The translations under genes and the position numbers were made by a program. From Rickettsia sp. (GTDB taxonomy: Bacteria; Pseudomonadota; Alphaproteobacteria; Rickettsiales; Rickettsiaceae), in assembly GCA_031254535.1 (NCBI GenBank), contig JAIRUG010000064.1, forward strand, positions 1 to 12,551: a stretch of DNA of 12,551 nt, read 5' to 3'. The notes below the pieces were generated by a model. That model worked only from the letters and a program-made list of their open reading frames with translations. It was not told the DNA's origin and searched no databases. Positions 1 through 6,778 of the stretch are shown piece after piece; within the stretch, counting starts at the first letter, position 1; every line of letters begins with the position of its first letter.

Positions 1-35
1 CTTGTTCTCAGATCGTAACTATAACTTGTTGGCAT
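1..35 (-). CDS. Transposase start, probably IS630-type (partial, runs off the left edge)
   Basis: On the minus strand an ATG at 35-33 opens a frame that leaves the window after 11 codons, reading MPTSYSYDLRT. The SYSYDLR start is typical of the N-terminal helix-turn-helix of IS630-type transposases. That family resemblance is recalled, not searched. No clear Shine-Dalgarno sequence precedes it. The AT-rich stretch behind it (about 44-80) holds two imperfect copies of a TACTATATTTT motif, which could be subterminal transposase-binding repeats. Only 11 residues are visible, so the family call is tentative, and whether the gene is intact cannot be judged. Confidence 0.5.
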   Translation of the reverse strand, partial: MPTSYSYDLRT

Positions 36-325
36 CGGATTTTACTATATTTTTTCTCTCTATATTTATACTATATTTTCTTCCTCTTGTCGCCATTTTC
101 TTTGATTAAGCTATACTAAAGTAGCTCCTCGCAATAACGTTTGGTTGCATATATGTCATTGCGAGCAAACGTACGTGAGCGTGGCAATCTATGAAGCTTA
201 TCATATGGATTGCATCAATGCCACAAAGTGGCTCCTCGCTAATAGCGGTGTGCTGCATATATGTCTATTAGCGAGACCATGTAATGGTCAGATATCCAAC
301 ACCATATTAATGGTTGTATAATCCC
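36..325. other. Non-coding repeat-rich gap between transposase start and rickA
   Basis: No credible gene is present. Positions 36-117 are AT-rich IS-proximal sequence. Positions 118-275 hold two diverged direct copies of a hairpin repeat, listed separately. Between them GTGGCA (181-186) pairs with TGCCAC (219-224). Near the rickA end, ACCAT/ATGGT (301-305 and 310-314) can form a short stem. The whole stretch looks built from decayed palindromic repeats. Confidence 0.6.
118..275. repeat. Two direct copies of a hairpin repeat with co-varying arms
   Basis: Copy 1 (118-165) and copy 2 (225-275) both begin AAAGTRGCTCCTCGC and both carry GCATATATGTC before their right arm. In copy 1 the arms are CTCGCAATAAC (128-138) and GTCATTGCGAG (155-165). 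In copy 2 they are CTCGCTAATAG (235-245) and CTATTAGCGAG (265-275), a perfect 11-bp stem. Both arms differ between the copies, yet pairing is kept. Confidence 0.75.
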
Positions 326-332
326 TTATACA
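315..332. other. Hairpin across the rickA stop codon
   Basis: TGTATAA (315-321) and TTATACA (326-332) form a perfect 7-bp stem with loop TCCC. The rickA stop codon (326-328 on the minus strand) lies inside one arm. No T-run follows on the minus strand, so it is not a canonical intrinsic terminator; a role in protecting or ending the 3' end of the message is only possible. Confidence 0.4.
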
Positions 333-2485
333 CCCTGACCACCTGCAGGGCGAATTTTAGGGGGAAGAGGTGGTGCAGGTGGTGGTTTAATGGTTTGTCC
401 TGCAACATTCTCAGGTTTCTGCATATTCTGTCCAATAGCTTGTGCTGCTGCTACCAAATTTGTAGGGATAACTCCCGTTGGAGCTTCAACAACAGACTTA
501 GGCGATAGGTCAAGAGTACCTTCCTCATACTTTGCTTTAATTGTCTCTAGCTTTTTGACGATTGCTTCTTGTTTGTCCCAATCATCATCGTTCCAGTCCT
601 CACTCAAATCTTGCTTAATAAATTCAACTAGCTCTTTTTTACTCTTAATATCTTTAGAATCCGGAAATTCAACATGAAGTTTACTAATAAGGGACGATTC
701 ATTGACCTCTTTATTTTTAATAAATTTCACAAGATCAGCATGTTCGTGTTCATCCTCATCATCATCTTGGAATGCCTCTCTTCTCTTTTCCATCTCCTTC
801 TTTAACGATGCCTCCATGTCTAGAGGTGACTCTTTAATTTTCCTGTCTTGTGCTGGCTTTAGTTTGTGTCCTTCAATACCAATTTTATTAATCTGAGCTA
901 ACATATCATCTCGTGTGGGTGGTTTTTCCACAGCTTCTACTTTCTTTAGTGTAATTCCTGCAGTAATTTCATCTAATAACTGTACTCGATTCTCCTGCCC
1001 TTCTATTGGGCTTGCTGCTACCGGGTTCTTAGGTTGACCAGTTGGAGGTGGCGGTGGAGGTGGTGGTGTATAAAATCCTCCCACTGGCAATGGTGGTGGT
1101 GGCGGTATATTAAGCTCTGCTGCCAATGGTGGTGGTACTACTTGCGTATCTACCTGATGAGCACCTTGCTGTAAACCTGGTACCACATGTGGCGGTGGAG
1201 GAGGTGGAGGTACTACTGCTGGTGCAACATCTGGTTGCTGAGCAGCTAAATTCTGCAATGACGTAGCTTGTGTTGGTGGAGGTGGAGCTTGACGTTTTGG
1301 TTGTGGTGGCATAGAGCCTGCCATTATTTGCTGGGTACCATGACCAGCTAGAGGTGGTGCTGGAGGTATTGTTTCTGCAATATTTGGTTGCTGAACAGTT
1401 AGGTTAGGTAACGACGTATTAGCTAGAGGTGGTGGAGGGGCTGGACGTAGTGGTGTCGTATGTAGATTAGGCATTGATGAGTAGAGGGCTTGCGACTGAG
1501 CCTGCTCTTGATTCTTAGCAAATAATGGTTCTGAAGCAACAACTGCTTTTGCAAAAGTCAAGTCAATTGTACTACTCAGAAGTTTTACGCGTTCTAACTG
1601 TTCGGGTAATAATTTTCTTTTTTGTAGATTTTCTAATTCTTTATGTAACTTATCTCTTCTAGCTAATGCCGAATCTTCTATATTTCTACTAGTGATTTTT
1701 AAAGCACTATCAACATGCTGTAACGTTGCATTGTTTTTGGTTACGGTGTCTTTTAAAATTTGTTCTGAATTTTTTATGAAAGCATCTTTGATTTTTACAA
1801 CAATCTTCTTGAGGCTGTCTAGCCAAGTTGATGGTAATCTTTGTTGCAATTCTGTTAGTTCTTTTTTTATAGCAAGCAGTCCTTGAACCTTACTATTAGC
1901 ATCTACCAGCTTGGTTATATCTTGTTGTATCTGTGTTAGCTGTGTTCTTTCATGCATTAATGCTACAGCTTCATTAACACTATAAACTTTTGGTACAATT
2001 TTCCTAAAATTTTCTTGAGATACACCTAAACTGTCCAAGCGTGCTTGTAATTCTTCTGCTTTTTGTTTTTGTTGTTGCGATAATGATTTGTGAAGAACCT
2101 TTTCTAATCCTGTTTGTAATTCTTTATCGATGATTACTTGTAAAGATGAAGATCTTTCCCCTATTTTTTGTAATGTATTATCAACATATGAGAGTAGCTT
2201 TCTGTTGTTTTCTCTCCTTTCTGCGGCAATCTGCTCATCATTTTTTATAAAAAGATATTTCACTTGAGGAATAATTTGTACGAATCTTCTAAACCAAGGT
2301 AAAGACGGTGCTTCCTTCTTTAACGCATCCACTTGCTGTTTTAGTTCCATGCTATCTTTTAATTGTTGATTAGCCTCTAGGAGTTCACCTATAGCATTCT
2401 GCATCTTTGTTAATGTAACTGTTTCACCTGATAATACAGTGTATATGTTTTTTTGATCTTGTTGTTGATCTTGATCTTTCGACAT
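326..2485 (-). CDS. rickA: RickA-like Arp2/3-activating actin nucleation-promoting protein
   Basis: This 719-residue protein resembles RickA, the Rickettsia surface protein that activates host Arp2/3 for actin-based movement. Residues 28-112 contain the SLPWFRRF...KYLF-KN-EQ pattern I associate with the RickA N-terminus, and this region is repeated at about 186-272. A proline-rich region spans 345-483, including a run of eight prolines (474-481). A WH2 actin-binding motif follows (about 499-517, LLDEI..G..LKKV), then a second weaker WH2-like stretch (525-545). A central-type helix (EMEKRREAF) runs into acidic DDDEDE (574-579), and a second acidic patch with tryptophans, EDWNDDDW, lies at 629-636. 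About 80 residues follow, ending in another proline cluster (701-709). Known RickA proteins are nearer 500-570 residues, so this one is long. ATG 2485 has AGAGG eight bases upstream and a good promoter. Confidence 0.88.
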   Translation of the reverse strand: MSKDQDQQQDQKNIYTVLSGETVTLTKMQNAIGELLEANQQLKDSMELKQQVDALKKEAPSLPWFRRFVQIIPQVKYLFIKNDEQIAAERRENNRKLLSYVDNTLQKIGERSSSLQVIIDKELQTGLEKVLHKSLSQQQKQKAEELQARLDSLGVSQENFRKIVPKVYSVNEAVALMHERTQLTQIQQDITKLVDANSKVQGLLAIKKELTELQQRLPSTWLDSLKKIVVKIKDAFIKNSEQILKDTVTKNNATLQHVDSALKITSRNIEDSALARRDKLHKELENLQKRKLLPEQLERVKLLSSTIDLTFAKAVVASEPLFAKNQEQAQSQALYSSMPNLHTTPLRPAPPPPLANTSLPNLTVQQPNIAETIPPAPPLAGHGTQQIMAGSMPPQPKRQAPPPPTQATSLQNLAAQQPDVAPAVVPPPPPPPHVVPGLQQGAHQVDTQVVPPPLAAELNIPPPPPLPVGGFYTPPPPPPPPTGQPKNPVAASPIEGQENRVQLLDEITAGITLKKVEAVEKPPTRDDMLAQINKIGIEGHKLKPAQDRKIKESPLDMEASLKKEMEKRREAFQDDDEDEHEHADLVKFIKNKEVNESSLISKLHVEFPDSKDIKSKKELVEFIKQDLSEDWNDDDWDKQEAIVKKLETIKAKYEEGTLDLSPKSVVEAPTGVIPTNLVAAAQAIGQNMQKPENVAGQTIKPPPAPPLPPKIRPAGGQGV

Positions 2486-2520
2486 ATGATAACCTCTTAA
2501 TAATTTAGCATGAACTACCT

Positions 2521-2550
2521 ATAGTAAACAATAGTCAAACGTCTTGTCAA
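2521..2550 (-). promoter_or_regulatory. Promoter of rickA
   Basis: On the minus strand a perfect TTGACA -35 box (2550-2545) is followed after 18 bases by TACTAT (2526-2521), about 35 bases before the rickA ATG. A Shine-Dalgarno AGAGG lies between. It faces away from the rplY promoter, and the two -35 boxes are only 8 bp apart. Confidence 0.6.
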
Positions 2551-2558
2551 ATTAATAC

Positions 2559-2587
2559 TTGAATTTTTTAGCATTTAGTACTATCAT
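2559..2587 (+). promoter_or_regulatory. Promoter of rplY
   Basis: TTGAAT (2559-2564) and TATCAT (2582-2587) are spaced by 17 bases and lie 36 bases before the rplY ATG. A GGGAGA Shine-Dalgarno (2612-2617) precedes the start codon. Predicted from consensus only. Confidence 0.45.
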
Positions 2588-2622
2588 CACCTCATATTAT
2601 TAAAAGCTCTTGGGAGAAAAAG

Positions 2623-3234
2623 ATGAGTGAACTATTAGAACTTGCAGCGGAAATGCGGGAGAGGTTTGGGACAGGAGCCGCAAGAGACCTACGTAGAAGA
2701 GGTATGGTTCCAGCTGTGGTTTATGGAGCAGGTAAAGAGGTGTTTTCCGTTTCTATTGAAGAAAAAGAAATAACTAAGCATTATAGAAAACCCGGCTTTA
2801 TATCAACAATTGTTCAAATTAAAGTGGGTAGCACAATACATAAAGTGTTACCAAAAGCTGTAGAATTACATCCGATTACTGATATAGTTAGACATGTTGA
2901 CTTTGTTCATTTAGAGGAAAAAACCCAAAGAATGGAAGTACCAATAGTCTATGAAGGTAAAGAAAGAGCTTTGGGGGTTAAAAGGGGGGGATTCTTTAAT
3001 ATCATAAAAAGAACTATAACTCTTTTATGTGATGTCAATAATATACCTAGAAATATTAATGTTGATGTTACTAATATGCATATAGGTCAGTCTTTAAAAG
3101 CTAAAGGCATTAAACTACCTGAAGGAACTCAGCTAGCTAGTAAAAGCGATTTTATTATTGCTACTATCATTGGTCGTAAGGGTAGTAAGGCAGAAAATGA
3201 AGAGACTGCAACTGAAGAAGTAAAGGCAAAATAA
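2623..3234 (+). CDS. rplY: 50S ribosomal protein L25, long CTC-type
   Basis: L25 binds 5S rRNA in the central protuberance of the large subunit. The first ~95 residues form the 5S-binding domain, with the family signature [20 protein letters not shown] (about 18-37) and HVDFVHLEE near 91-99. Residues ~100-190 form the extra TL5/CTC C-terminal domain. The 203-residue length fits the two-domain form usual in alphaproteobacteria. The tail is charged and probably disordered. ATG 2623 has GGGAGA six bases upstream. A run of seven G (2984-2990) encodes the Arg-Gly-Gly of VKRGGFF; such a tract is unusual in this AT-rich DNA and prone to slippage, but the frame is intact. Pth follows after a repeat-filled gap, a common rplY-pth pairing. 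A MITE-like repeat begins about 5 bp after the stop. Confidence 0.95.
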   Translation: MSELLELAAEMRERFGTGAARDLRRRGMVPAVVYGAGKEVFSVSIEEKEITKHYRKPGFISTIVQIKVGSTIHKVLPKAVELHPITDIVRHVDFVHLEEKTQRMEVPIVYEGKERALGVKRGGFFNIIKRTITLLCDVNNIPRNINVDVTNMHIGQSLKAKGIKLPEGTQLASKSDFIIATIIGRKGSKAENEETATEEVKAK

Positions 3235-3238
3235 TTAT

Positions 3239-3443
3239 ATAACCCGACTAACATTCGTCATTGCAAGGAAGCGTAAAGAGCCGACGAAGCAATCCAGGAA
3301 GGTGTTAAAAATGGATTGCTTCGACCATTACATGGTCTCGCAATGACGTTTGAGGATATTGCAAGCTTCACAACCGTCATTGCGAGGAGCCACTTTGTGG
3401 CGACGAAACAATAAAAGTAACCAAAATGAATTGTGCAATGACA
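3239..3443. repeat. Decayed MITE-like repeat with two nested hairpins
   Basis: A degenerate copy of the family terminal repeat (TATAACCCGACTAACATT) starts just after the rplY stop. Hairpin 1 spans 3256-3348: outer arms CGTCATTGC and GCAATGACG, inner arms GCAATCC and GGATTGC. Hairpin 2 spans about 3375-3443, opening CGTCATTGCGAGGAGCC and closing GCAATGAC. No matching right terminal repeat is recognisable. The stretch up to the pth start holds nothing else gene-like. Confidence 0.65.
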
Positions 3444-3480
3444 TCGTTTGATACACCGGCTTAATTAGGACACTAGTACA

Positions 3481-3515
3481 CTTTCGCGGGAATAACAAAA
3501 GGTCGTGAGAATGAC
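3481..3515. repeat. Direct repeat TCGYGRGAATRAC containing the pth start codon and Shine-Dalgarno
   Basis: TCGCGGGAATAAC (3484-3496) and TCGTGAGAATGAC (3503-3515) match at 10 of 13 positions. The spacer plus flank supplies AAAGG (3498-3502), and the second copy supplies the pth ATG (3511). The inverted form of the first copy recurs near 12385-12400 (GTCATTCCCGCGTAAG, 14 of 16 matches), so this is a dispersed repeat. Confidence 0.6.
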
Positions 3516-4134
3516 ATTATCAAAAGCGTGTGAATATTCCTCAATTATTGGCGGAACCAATTCTTCAAAGCAAAAGAATATACTTGTTGTAGGTTTGGGG
3601 AATACAGGTAAGGAATACCAAAATACTCGCCATAATGTTGGTTTCCTAGCTGTCGATTATTTATCAGAATACTATAAAATTTCTTGGAATACAAAATCTA
3701 AATTTCATGCAGAACTGGCTCAAGGAGTAATAGATGGACATAAGTTACTATTAGCAAAGCCTCTGACTTATATGAATCTGTCTGGAAGAGCAGTGCAAGC
3801 AATATGTTCTTACTATAACATCAAAACACCAAATATTTTTGTTATACATGATGATATAGATTTACCAATTGGTCGAATAAAATATAAATTAGCTGGTAGT
3901 AGTGGTGGACATAATGGTTTAAAATCATTGGATCAGCATGTAGGAAATGATTATCACCGTATTAGAATTGGGGTAGGAAGACCAGCGACATATGATGATG
4001 TATCGGATTACGTCTTATCTGCTTTTTCTAAAGAAGAATATAAAATTATTATCAGCTCCATTGAAGTAATAATCAATAATTTCCATTTATTGCTTTCAGG
4101 CAAAGTGGAAGAATTTAACAGGAGTATAGTTTAG
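3511..4134 (+). CDS. pth: Peptidyl-tRNA hydrolase with repeat-derived N-terminal extension
   Basis: Pth hydrolyses the ester bond of peptidyl-tRNA released from stalled ribosomes, an essential cytoplasmic recycling step. Family motifs are present: VVGLGN (26-31), NTRHNVGF with the catalytic His at 41, TYMNLSG, HDDIDLP with the catalytic Asp, GGHNGLKS and RIRIGVGRP. The usual GNPG is GNTG here. With ATG 3511 the protein is 207 residues, about 20 more than typical. ATG 3511 is chosen because AAAGG (3498-3502) sits 8 bases upstream; GTG 3505 is too close to that site. Related proteins normally start Met-Leu-(Leu/Val)-Val-Gly-Leu-Gly; here the matching codon is ATA (3578-3580), as if the old ATG were lost. 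The 23 added residues contain NSSKQK, encoded by a palindromic-element end. The stop overlaps the next gene's GTG by one base. Confidence 0.93.
   Translation: MTLSKACEYSSIIGGTNSSKQKNILVVGLGNTGKEYQNTRHNVGFLAVDYLSEYYKISWNTKSKFHAELAQGVIDGHKLLLAKPLTYMNLSGRAVQAICSYYNIKTPNIFVIHDDIDLPIGRIKYKLAGSSGGHNGLKSLDQHVGNDYHRIRIGVGRPATYDDVSDYVLSAFSKEEYKIIISSIEVIINNFHLLLSGKVEEFNRSIV
3524..3580. repeat. Remnant of a palindromic element inside the 5' end of pth
   Basis: Positions 3558-3580 (beginning CAATTCTTCAAAGCA) match 21 of 23 bases of the inverted end of the palindromic element at 7495-7517. Just upstream ATTGG (3546-3550 region) pairs with CCAAT around a CGGAA loop, which suggests a shrunken palindrome. 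The element end abuts the likely ancestral start codon of pth. Confidence 0.6.
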
Positions 4135-4714
4135 TGGAAAAACAATTACATCTAGAGATAGTCTATGCAGATAATAGCATAAATGCACAATATATGAAGA
4201 TAATAGACTTCTTTCATAACTCTACTTCTGCTGGTAATTTGTGCGTCGATCCGGTACTCGAATCCTCACGTACACTTAAGTACGCTGCGGTTCTGCGTTC
4301 CGTGTCTCCTACAAATTCCCTAGCAGAAGCGAGTTATGAAAGAAGTCTAATGGAGAATGGTTTAAATGAGCAGGCTAAAGTCAAGAAGGGGCTTGATGCT
4401 ATAAAATCATTTTCCTTTGCGTGTTTTGATAATGATAAAAACTTTGTTGCCGGTGTAGATGGTAAGAGTTTTTATGGTTGTTTGTATATTGACATGTTAT
4501 GGATTTCTGAGAATTTCCGTGGTCAGAATTATGGCACTTTACTGATGGCAAAGGTGGAAGACATAGCACGAGAGCGTAATTGTAAAATCATGACGTATGT
4601 ACTACCGATTGGCAAGCCAGACCATTTTATGAAAAATTAGGTTTTAAATTAGAGTTTGTAAGAAGTGGCTATGATAAAGATTCGGAACTCTATTATTTAA
4701 GGAAAGATTTATAG
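4134..4714 (+). pseudogene. GNAT-family N-acetyltransferase, frameshifted and carrying RPE1
   Basis: GNAT enzymes transfer acetyl from acetyl-CoA to amines; the substrate here is unknown. The open frame runs from GTG 4134 to a stop at 4640 (168 residues). It includes the acetyl-CoA-binding region SENFRGQNYGTLLMAKVEDIA, then goes off-register after KIMTYV. Shifting frame at about 4600-4601 restores the family C-terminus: TTDWQARPFYEKLGF, then a tail ending in LRKDL and TAG at 4712-4714. One base has therefore probably been lost. Residues ~25-72 are a 144-bp RPE1 insertion that keeps frame. Pth and this gene overlap by one base, so they were likely co-transcribed. The restored stop lies inside the terminal repeat of the next MITE-like element. 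It could be a sequencing error, but with the insertion decay is more likely. Confidence 0.8.
4205..4348 (-). mobile_element. Rickettsia palindromic element RPE1, copy 1 (inside the GNAT gene)
   Basis: This is a 144-bp palindrome with arms AGACTTCTTTCATAACTC (4205-4222) and the exact complement GAGTTATGAAAGAAGTCT at the other end. Compared by hand it shares about 124 of 144 bases with 8641-8784. On the minus strand it still encodes the RPE1 core (GDTERRTAAYLSVREDSSTG), flanked by stop codons. The host gene reads the plus strand instead, which is open throughout. At 48 codons it does not shift the host frame. Confidence 0.85.
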
Positions 4715-4889
4715 CTAATCTGACTAGCATTATTTCGTCATTGCAAGAAGCCAGTTCGCAATACACCGTCTATTAGCGAGACCATGTAATGGTTGAAGCA
4801 ATCCATAAAAGTAACCAAAAATGGATTGCTTCGTCGGCTCACGCCTCTTCGCAATGACGTATAAAGTAATACTAATCGGGTTAGCTATA
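4710..4889. mobile_element. MITE-like element (complete, 180 bp)
   Basis: The right end is CTAATCGGGTTAGCTATA and the left end is a slightly decayed version, TATAGCTAATCTGACTAG. Inside, CGTCATTGC (4736-4744) pairs with GCAATGACG (4851-4859), and GCAATCC pairs with GGATTGC. One internal copy has the CTATTAGCGAG form. Both ends finish in TA, the target type of IS630/Tc1-like transposases. The reconstructed GNAT stop (4712-4714) lies in its left end; ychF starts 27 bp past its right end. Confidence 0.7.
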
Positions 4890-4916
4890 TGAATAGAAAT
4901 TTATGATATTAGAATT

Positions 4917-6014
4917 ATGACATTAAGATGTGGTATTGTTGGCTTGCCAAATGTAGGAAAATCAACTTTATTTAATGCTTTAACTTCCAGTATTGCAGCA
5001 GAAGCGGCTAATTATCCTTTCTGCACTATAGAACCAAATTCTGCTATAGTCTCAGTACCGGATGTTAGACTAAATGAGTTGGCAGCTATTGCTAATTCTA
5101 TTAAAATTATTCCTACTTACATAGAAATGGTAGATATTGCCGGTTTGGTGAAAGGGGCAAGTAAAGGTGAAGGGATTGGTAATAAGTTTTTATCTCACAT
5201 ACGAGAAGTTGATGCTATTTTGCACGTACTACGTTGTTTTGAGGATATAGATATTACTCATGTGCATAATAAAATTGATCCAATATATGACGCTGAAATA
5301 ATAGAAACAGAATTAATTTTAGCAGATCTTGAATCGGTAGAAAAACGTTTAACTAATGCTGAGAAACGGTTGAAAACGGGCGATAAAACTTTAAAAGACC
5401 AAGTAGAATTATTAAAAGAAATTCAAGCAACTCTAGCGGTAGGTAAACCAGTACGGAGCATGATTAAGAATTATAGTAAAGAGACTTTAGATCAATTGCA
5501 ATTATTGACTTCTAAGCCAGTTTTATATGCTTGTAACGTCTTGGAAAATGATGCAGTTACTGGTAATAAACTTACTGAGCTTGTAGCAAAAAAAGCTGAA
5601 GAAGAAGGGGCAAAATATGTTCTCATCTCATCGAAAATTGAAGCAGATATTGCAGTTTTGGAAAGTAAAGAAGAAAAAATAGAGTTCTTAAATAGTATAG
5701 GTCTTGTAGAAACAGGTCTGAGTAAAATTATAAAAGAAATGTATAATTTATTGGAACTAAAAAGCTTTTTTACTGTAGGTCCAAAAGAAACACATGCCTG
5801 GACTTTTAGTAATGGTACACTGGCTCCCAAAGCAGCAGGTATTATTCATACTGATTTCGAGAAAGGTTTTATTCGGGCTGAAGTCATTAGTTATCAGGAT
5901 TATATAAAGCTTAATGGTGAAGTAAAAGCCAAAGAAATGGGTAAAATGCGTTTAGAGGGTAAGGAATACAAAATGCAAGATGGTGATGTAGTGCATTTTA
6001 GGTTTAATGTTTAA
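4917..6014 (+). CDS. ychF: Redox-regulated ATPase YchF (Obg-like P-loop protein)
   Basis: YchF/OLA1 is an Obg-family P-loop protein that prefers ATP and associates with ribosomes. It shows the Walker A motif GLPNVGKST (9-17), FCTIEPN in the switch I region, DIAGLVKGASKGEGIGNKFL (G3), and NVLE in place of the NKxD guanine-specificity motif, which explains ATP preference. A coiled-coil insert spans roughly 130-200 and a TGS domain ends the protein (about 280-365; FTVGPKETHAWTF, then QDGDVVHFRFNV). The 365-residue length is normal. ATG 4917 gives the usual MTLRCGIVGLPNVG start, although no good Shine-Dalgarno sequence is visible. In many bacteria ychF follows pth, as here once the broken GNAT gene and MITE are set aside. 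The next gene starts 14 bp downstream. Confidence 0.96.
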   Translation: MTLRCGIVGLPNVGKSTLFNALTSSIAAEAANYPFCTIEPNSAIVSVPDVRLNELAAIANSIKIIPTYIEMVDIAGLVKGASKGEGIGNKFLSHIREVDAILHVLRCFEDIDITHVHNKIDPIYDAEIIETELILADLESVEKRLTNAEKRLKTGDKTLKDQVELLKEIQATLAVGKPVRSMIKNYSKETLDQLQLLTSKPVLYACNVLENDAVTGNKLTELVAKKAEEEGAKYVLISSKIEADIAVLESKEEKIEFLNSIGLVETGLSKIIKEMYNLLELKSFFTVGPKETHAWTFSNGTLAPKAAGIIHTDFEKGFIRAEVISYQDYIKLNGEVKAKEMGKMRLEGKEYKMQDGDVVHFRFNV

Positions 6015-6028
6015 AGAAGGATAGTTAA

Positions 6029-6697
6029 TTGAGGAAATTATATCATTATCCTATTTGTCCATTATCACGTCAGGTTCGGGTGTTGTTAAAAGAGCTAGAT
6101 ATTCAATTTACTATGGTTAAAAAGGATTATTGGCAGAGGAATCAGGAATTTTTGTCTTTAAACCAAGCAGGTACTTTACCAGTCTTACAAGAGGCGTCCA
6201 ATTTAATTATAGCAGGAATCTATCCGATCACTGAGTATTTTCATGAAAAATATCCAAATTTTAATTTTATGGACGAAGATTTTGATATTAGATGTGAAAT
6301 CCGTAGATTACTCAGTTGGTTTAATGAAAAATTTTACCGTGAAGTAACAAAAATTATTATCGATGAAAAAATAGTAAGGTCATCCTGCCAATTAGGTGGT
6401 CCTAGAACCGATTTCCTTAGAGCAGCAAAGACTAATCTGTCGCATCATTTAACCTATATGTCCAATTTATTGGAGCTACGTAGTTTTATTGCATCAAATT
6501 CCTTAAGTTGTGCAGATATAGCTGCCGCCTGTCATATATCAGTTCTAGATTATTTCGGTGAAATTAATTGGGACAAATGGTCATCTATTCGTCATTGGTA
6601 TGCTATCATAAAATCTAGACCTAGCTTTCGTTTCCTATTACATGACCAAATACCAGGTTTTACCCCACCAACATGCTACGCCGATTTGGATTTTTAA
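6029..6697 (+). CDS. Glutathione S-transferase family protein
   Basis: The 222-residue protein has the two-domain GST layout. The N-terminal thioredoxin-like half carries YPICPLSRQVRVLLKELDI, with CPLS at 10-13 where related proteins have the active Ser/Cys. The cis-proline motif GTLPVL is at about 48-53. The usual Glu-Ser glutathione contact (ES..I..Y) reads GIYPITEYF, so glutathione binding may be altered. The helical C-terminal half includes LSCADIAAACHISVLDYFGEINW, with the expected N-capping Asp. Substrate unknown. Translation starts at TTG 6029, supported by AAAGAAGG (6013-6020) at good spacing and by the start of the fold. It lies 14 bp after ychF, so the two are probably one transcript. 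Confidence 0.85.
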   Translation: MRKLYHYPICPLSRQVRVLLKELDIQFTMVKKDYWQRNQEFLSLNQAGTLPVLQEASNLIIAGIYPITEYFHEKYPNFNFMDEDFDIRCEIRRLLSWFNEKFYREVTKIIIDEKIVRSSCQLGGPRTDFLRAAKTNLSHHLTYMSNLLELRSFIASNSLSCADIAAACHISVLDYFGEINWDKWSSIRHWYAIIKSRPSFRFLLHDQIPGFTPPTCYADLDF

Positions 6698-6700
6698 TGA

Positions 6701-6729
6701 TTGAGGTAAGGAAAATTTTCTGCTAGAAT
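6701..6729 (+). promoter_or_regulatory. Putative promoter of the 186-residue unknown gene
   Basis: TTGAGG (6701-6706) and TAGAAT (6724-6729) are spaced by 17 bases, starting 4 bp after the GST stop. The -10 lies in a CTAGAA-T-TTCTAG palindrome (6723-6735). The leader to ATG 6779 would be about 43 bases. Confidence 0.4.
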
Positions 6730-6778
6730 TTCTAGTGAAGGTTTTAATTAAATATAGTAGATAAATATAGAGAAGATT

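Noticed and set aside
36..110. Short minus-strand frame starting MATRGRKYS
   Set aside because: It stops after 25 codons, has no ribosome site and overlaps the likely leader of the left transposase.
390..896. Open frames on the plus strand at 390-677 and 702-896
   Set aside because: They lie wholly antisense to rickA, lack ribosome sites and have compositions (Ser/Phe/Leu-rich) expected from reading the complement of an acidic, lysine-rich coding region.
2984..2990. G7 tract in rplY as a phase-variation switch
   Set aside because: The frame is intact and encodes a conserved-looking Arg-Gly-Gly; L25 is a ribosomal protein and no variant evidence is available.
3239..3443. CRISPR array from the repeated GTCATTGCGAG motifs
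   Set aside because: Copies are inverted pairs with irregular spacing and diverged sequence, not direct repeats with uniform spacers, and no cas genes are present.
3505..3510. GTG 3505 as the start of pth
   Set aside because: The AAAGG site ends only 2 bases upstream, too close; ATG 3511 has suitable spacing.
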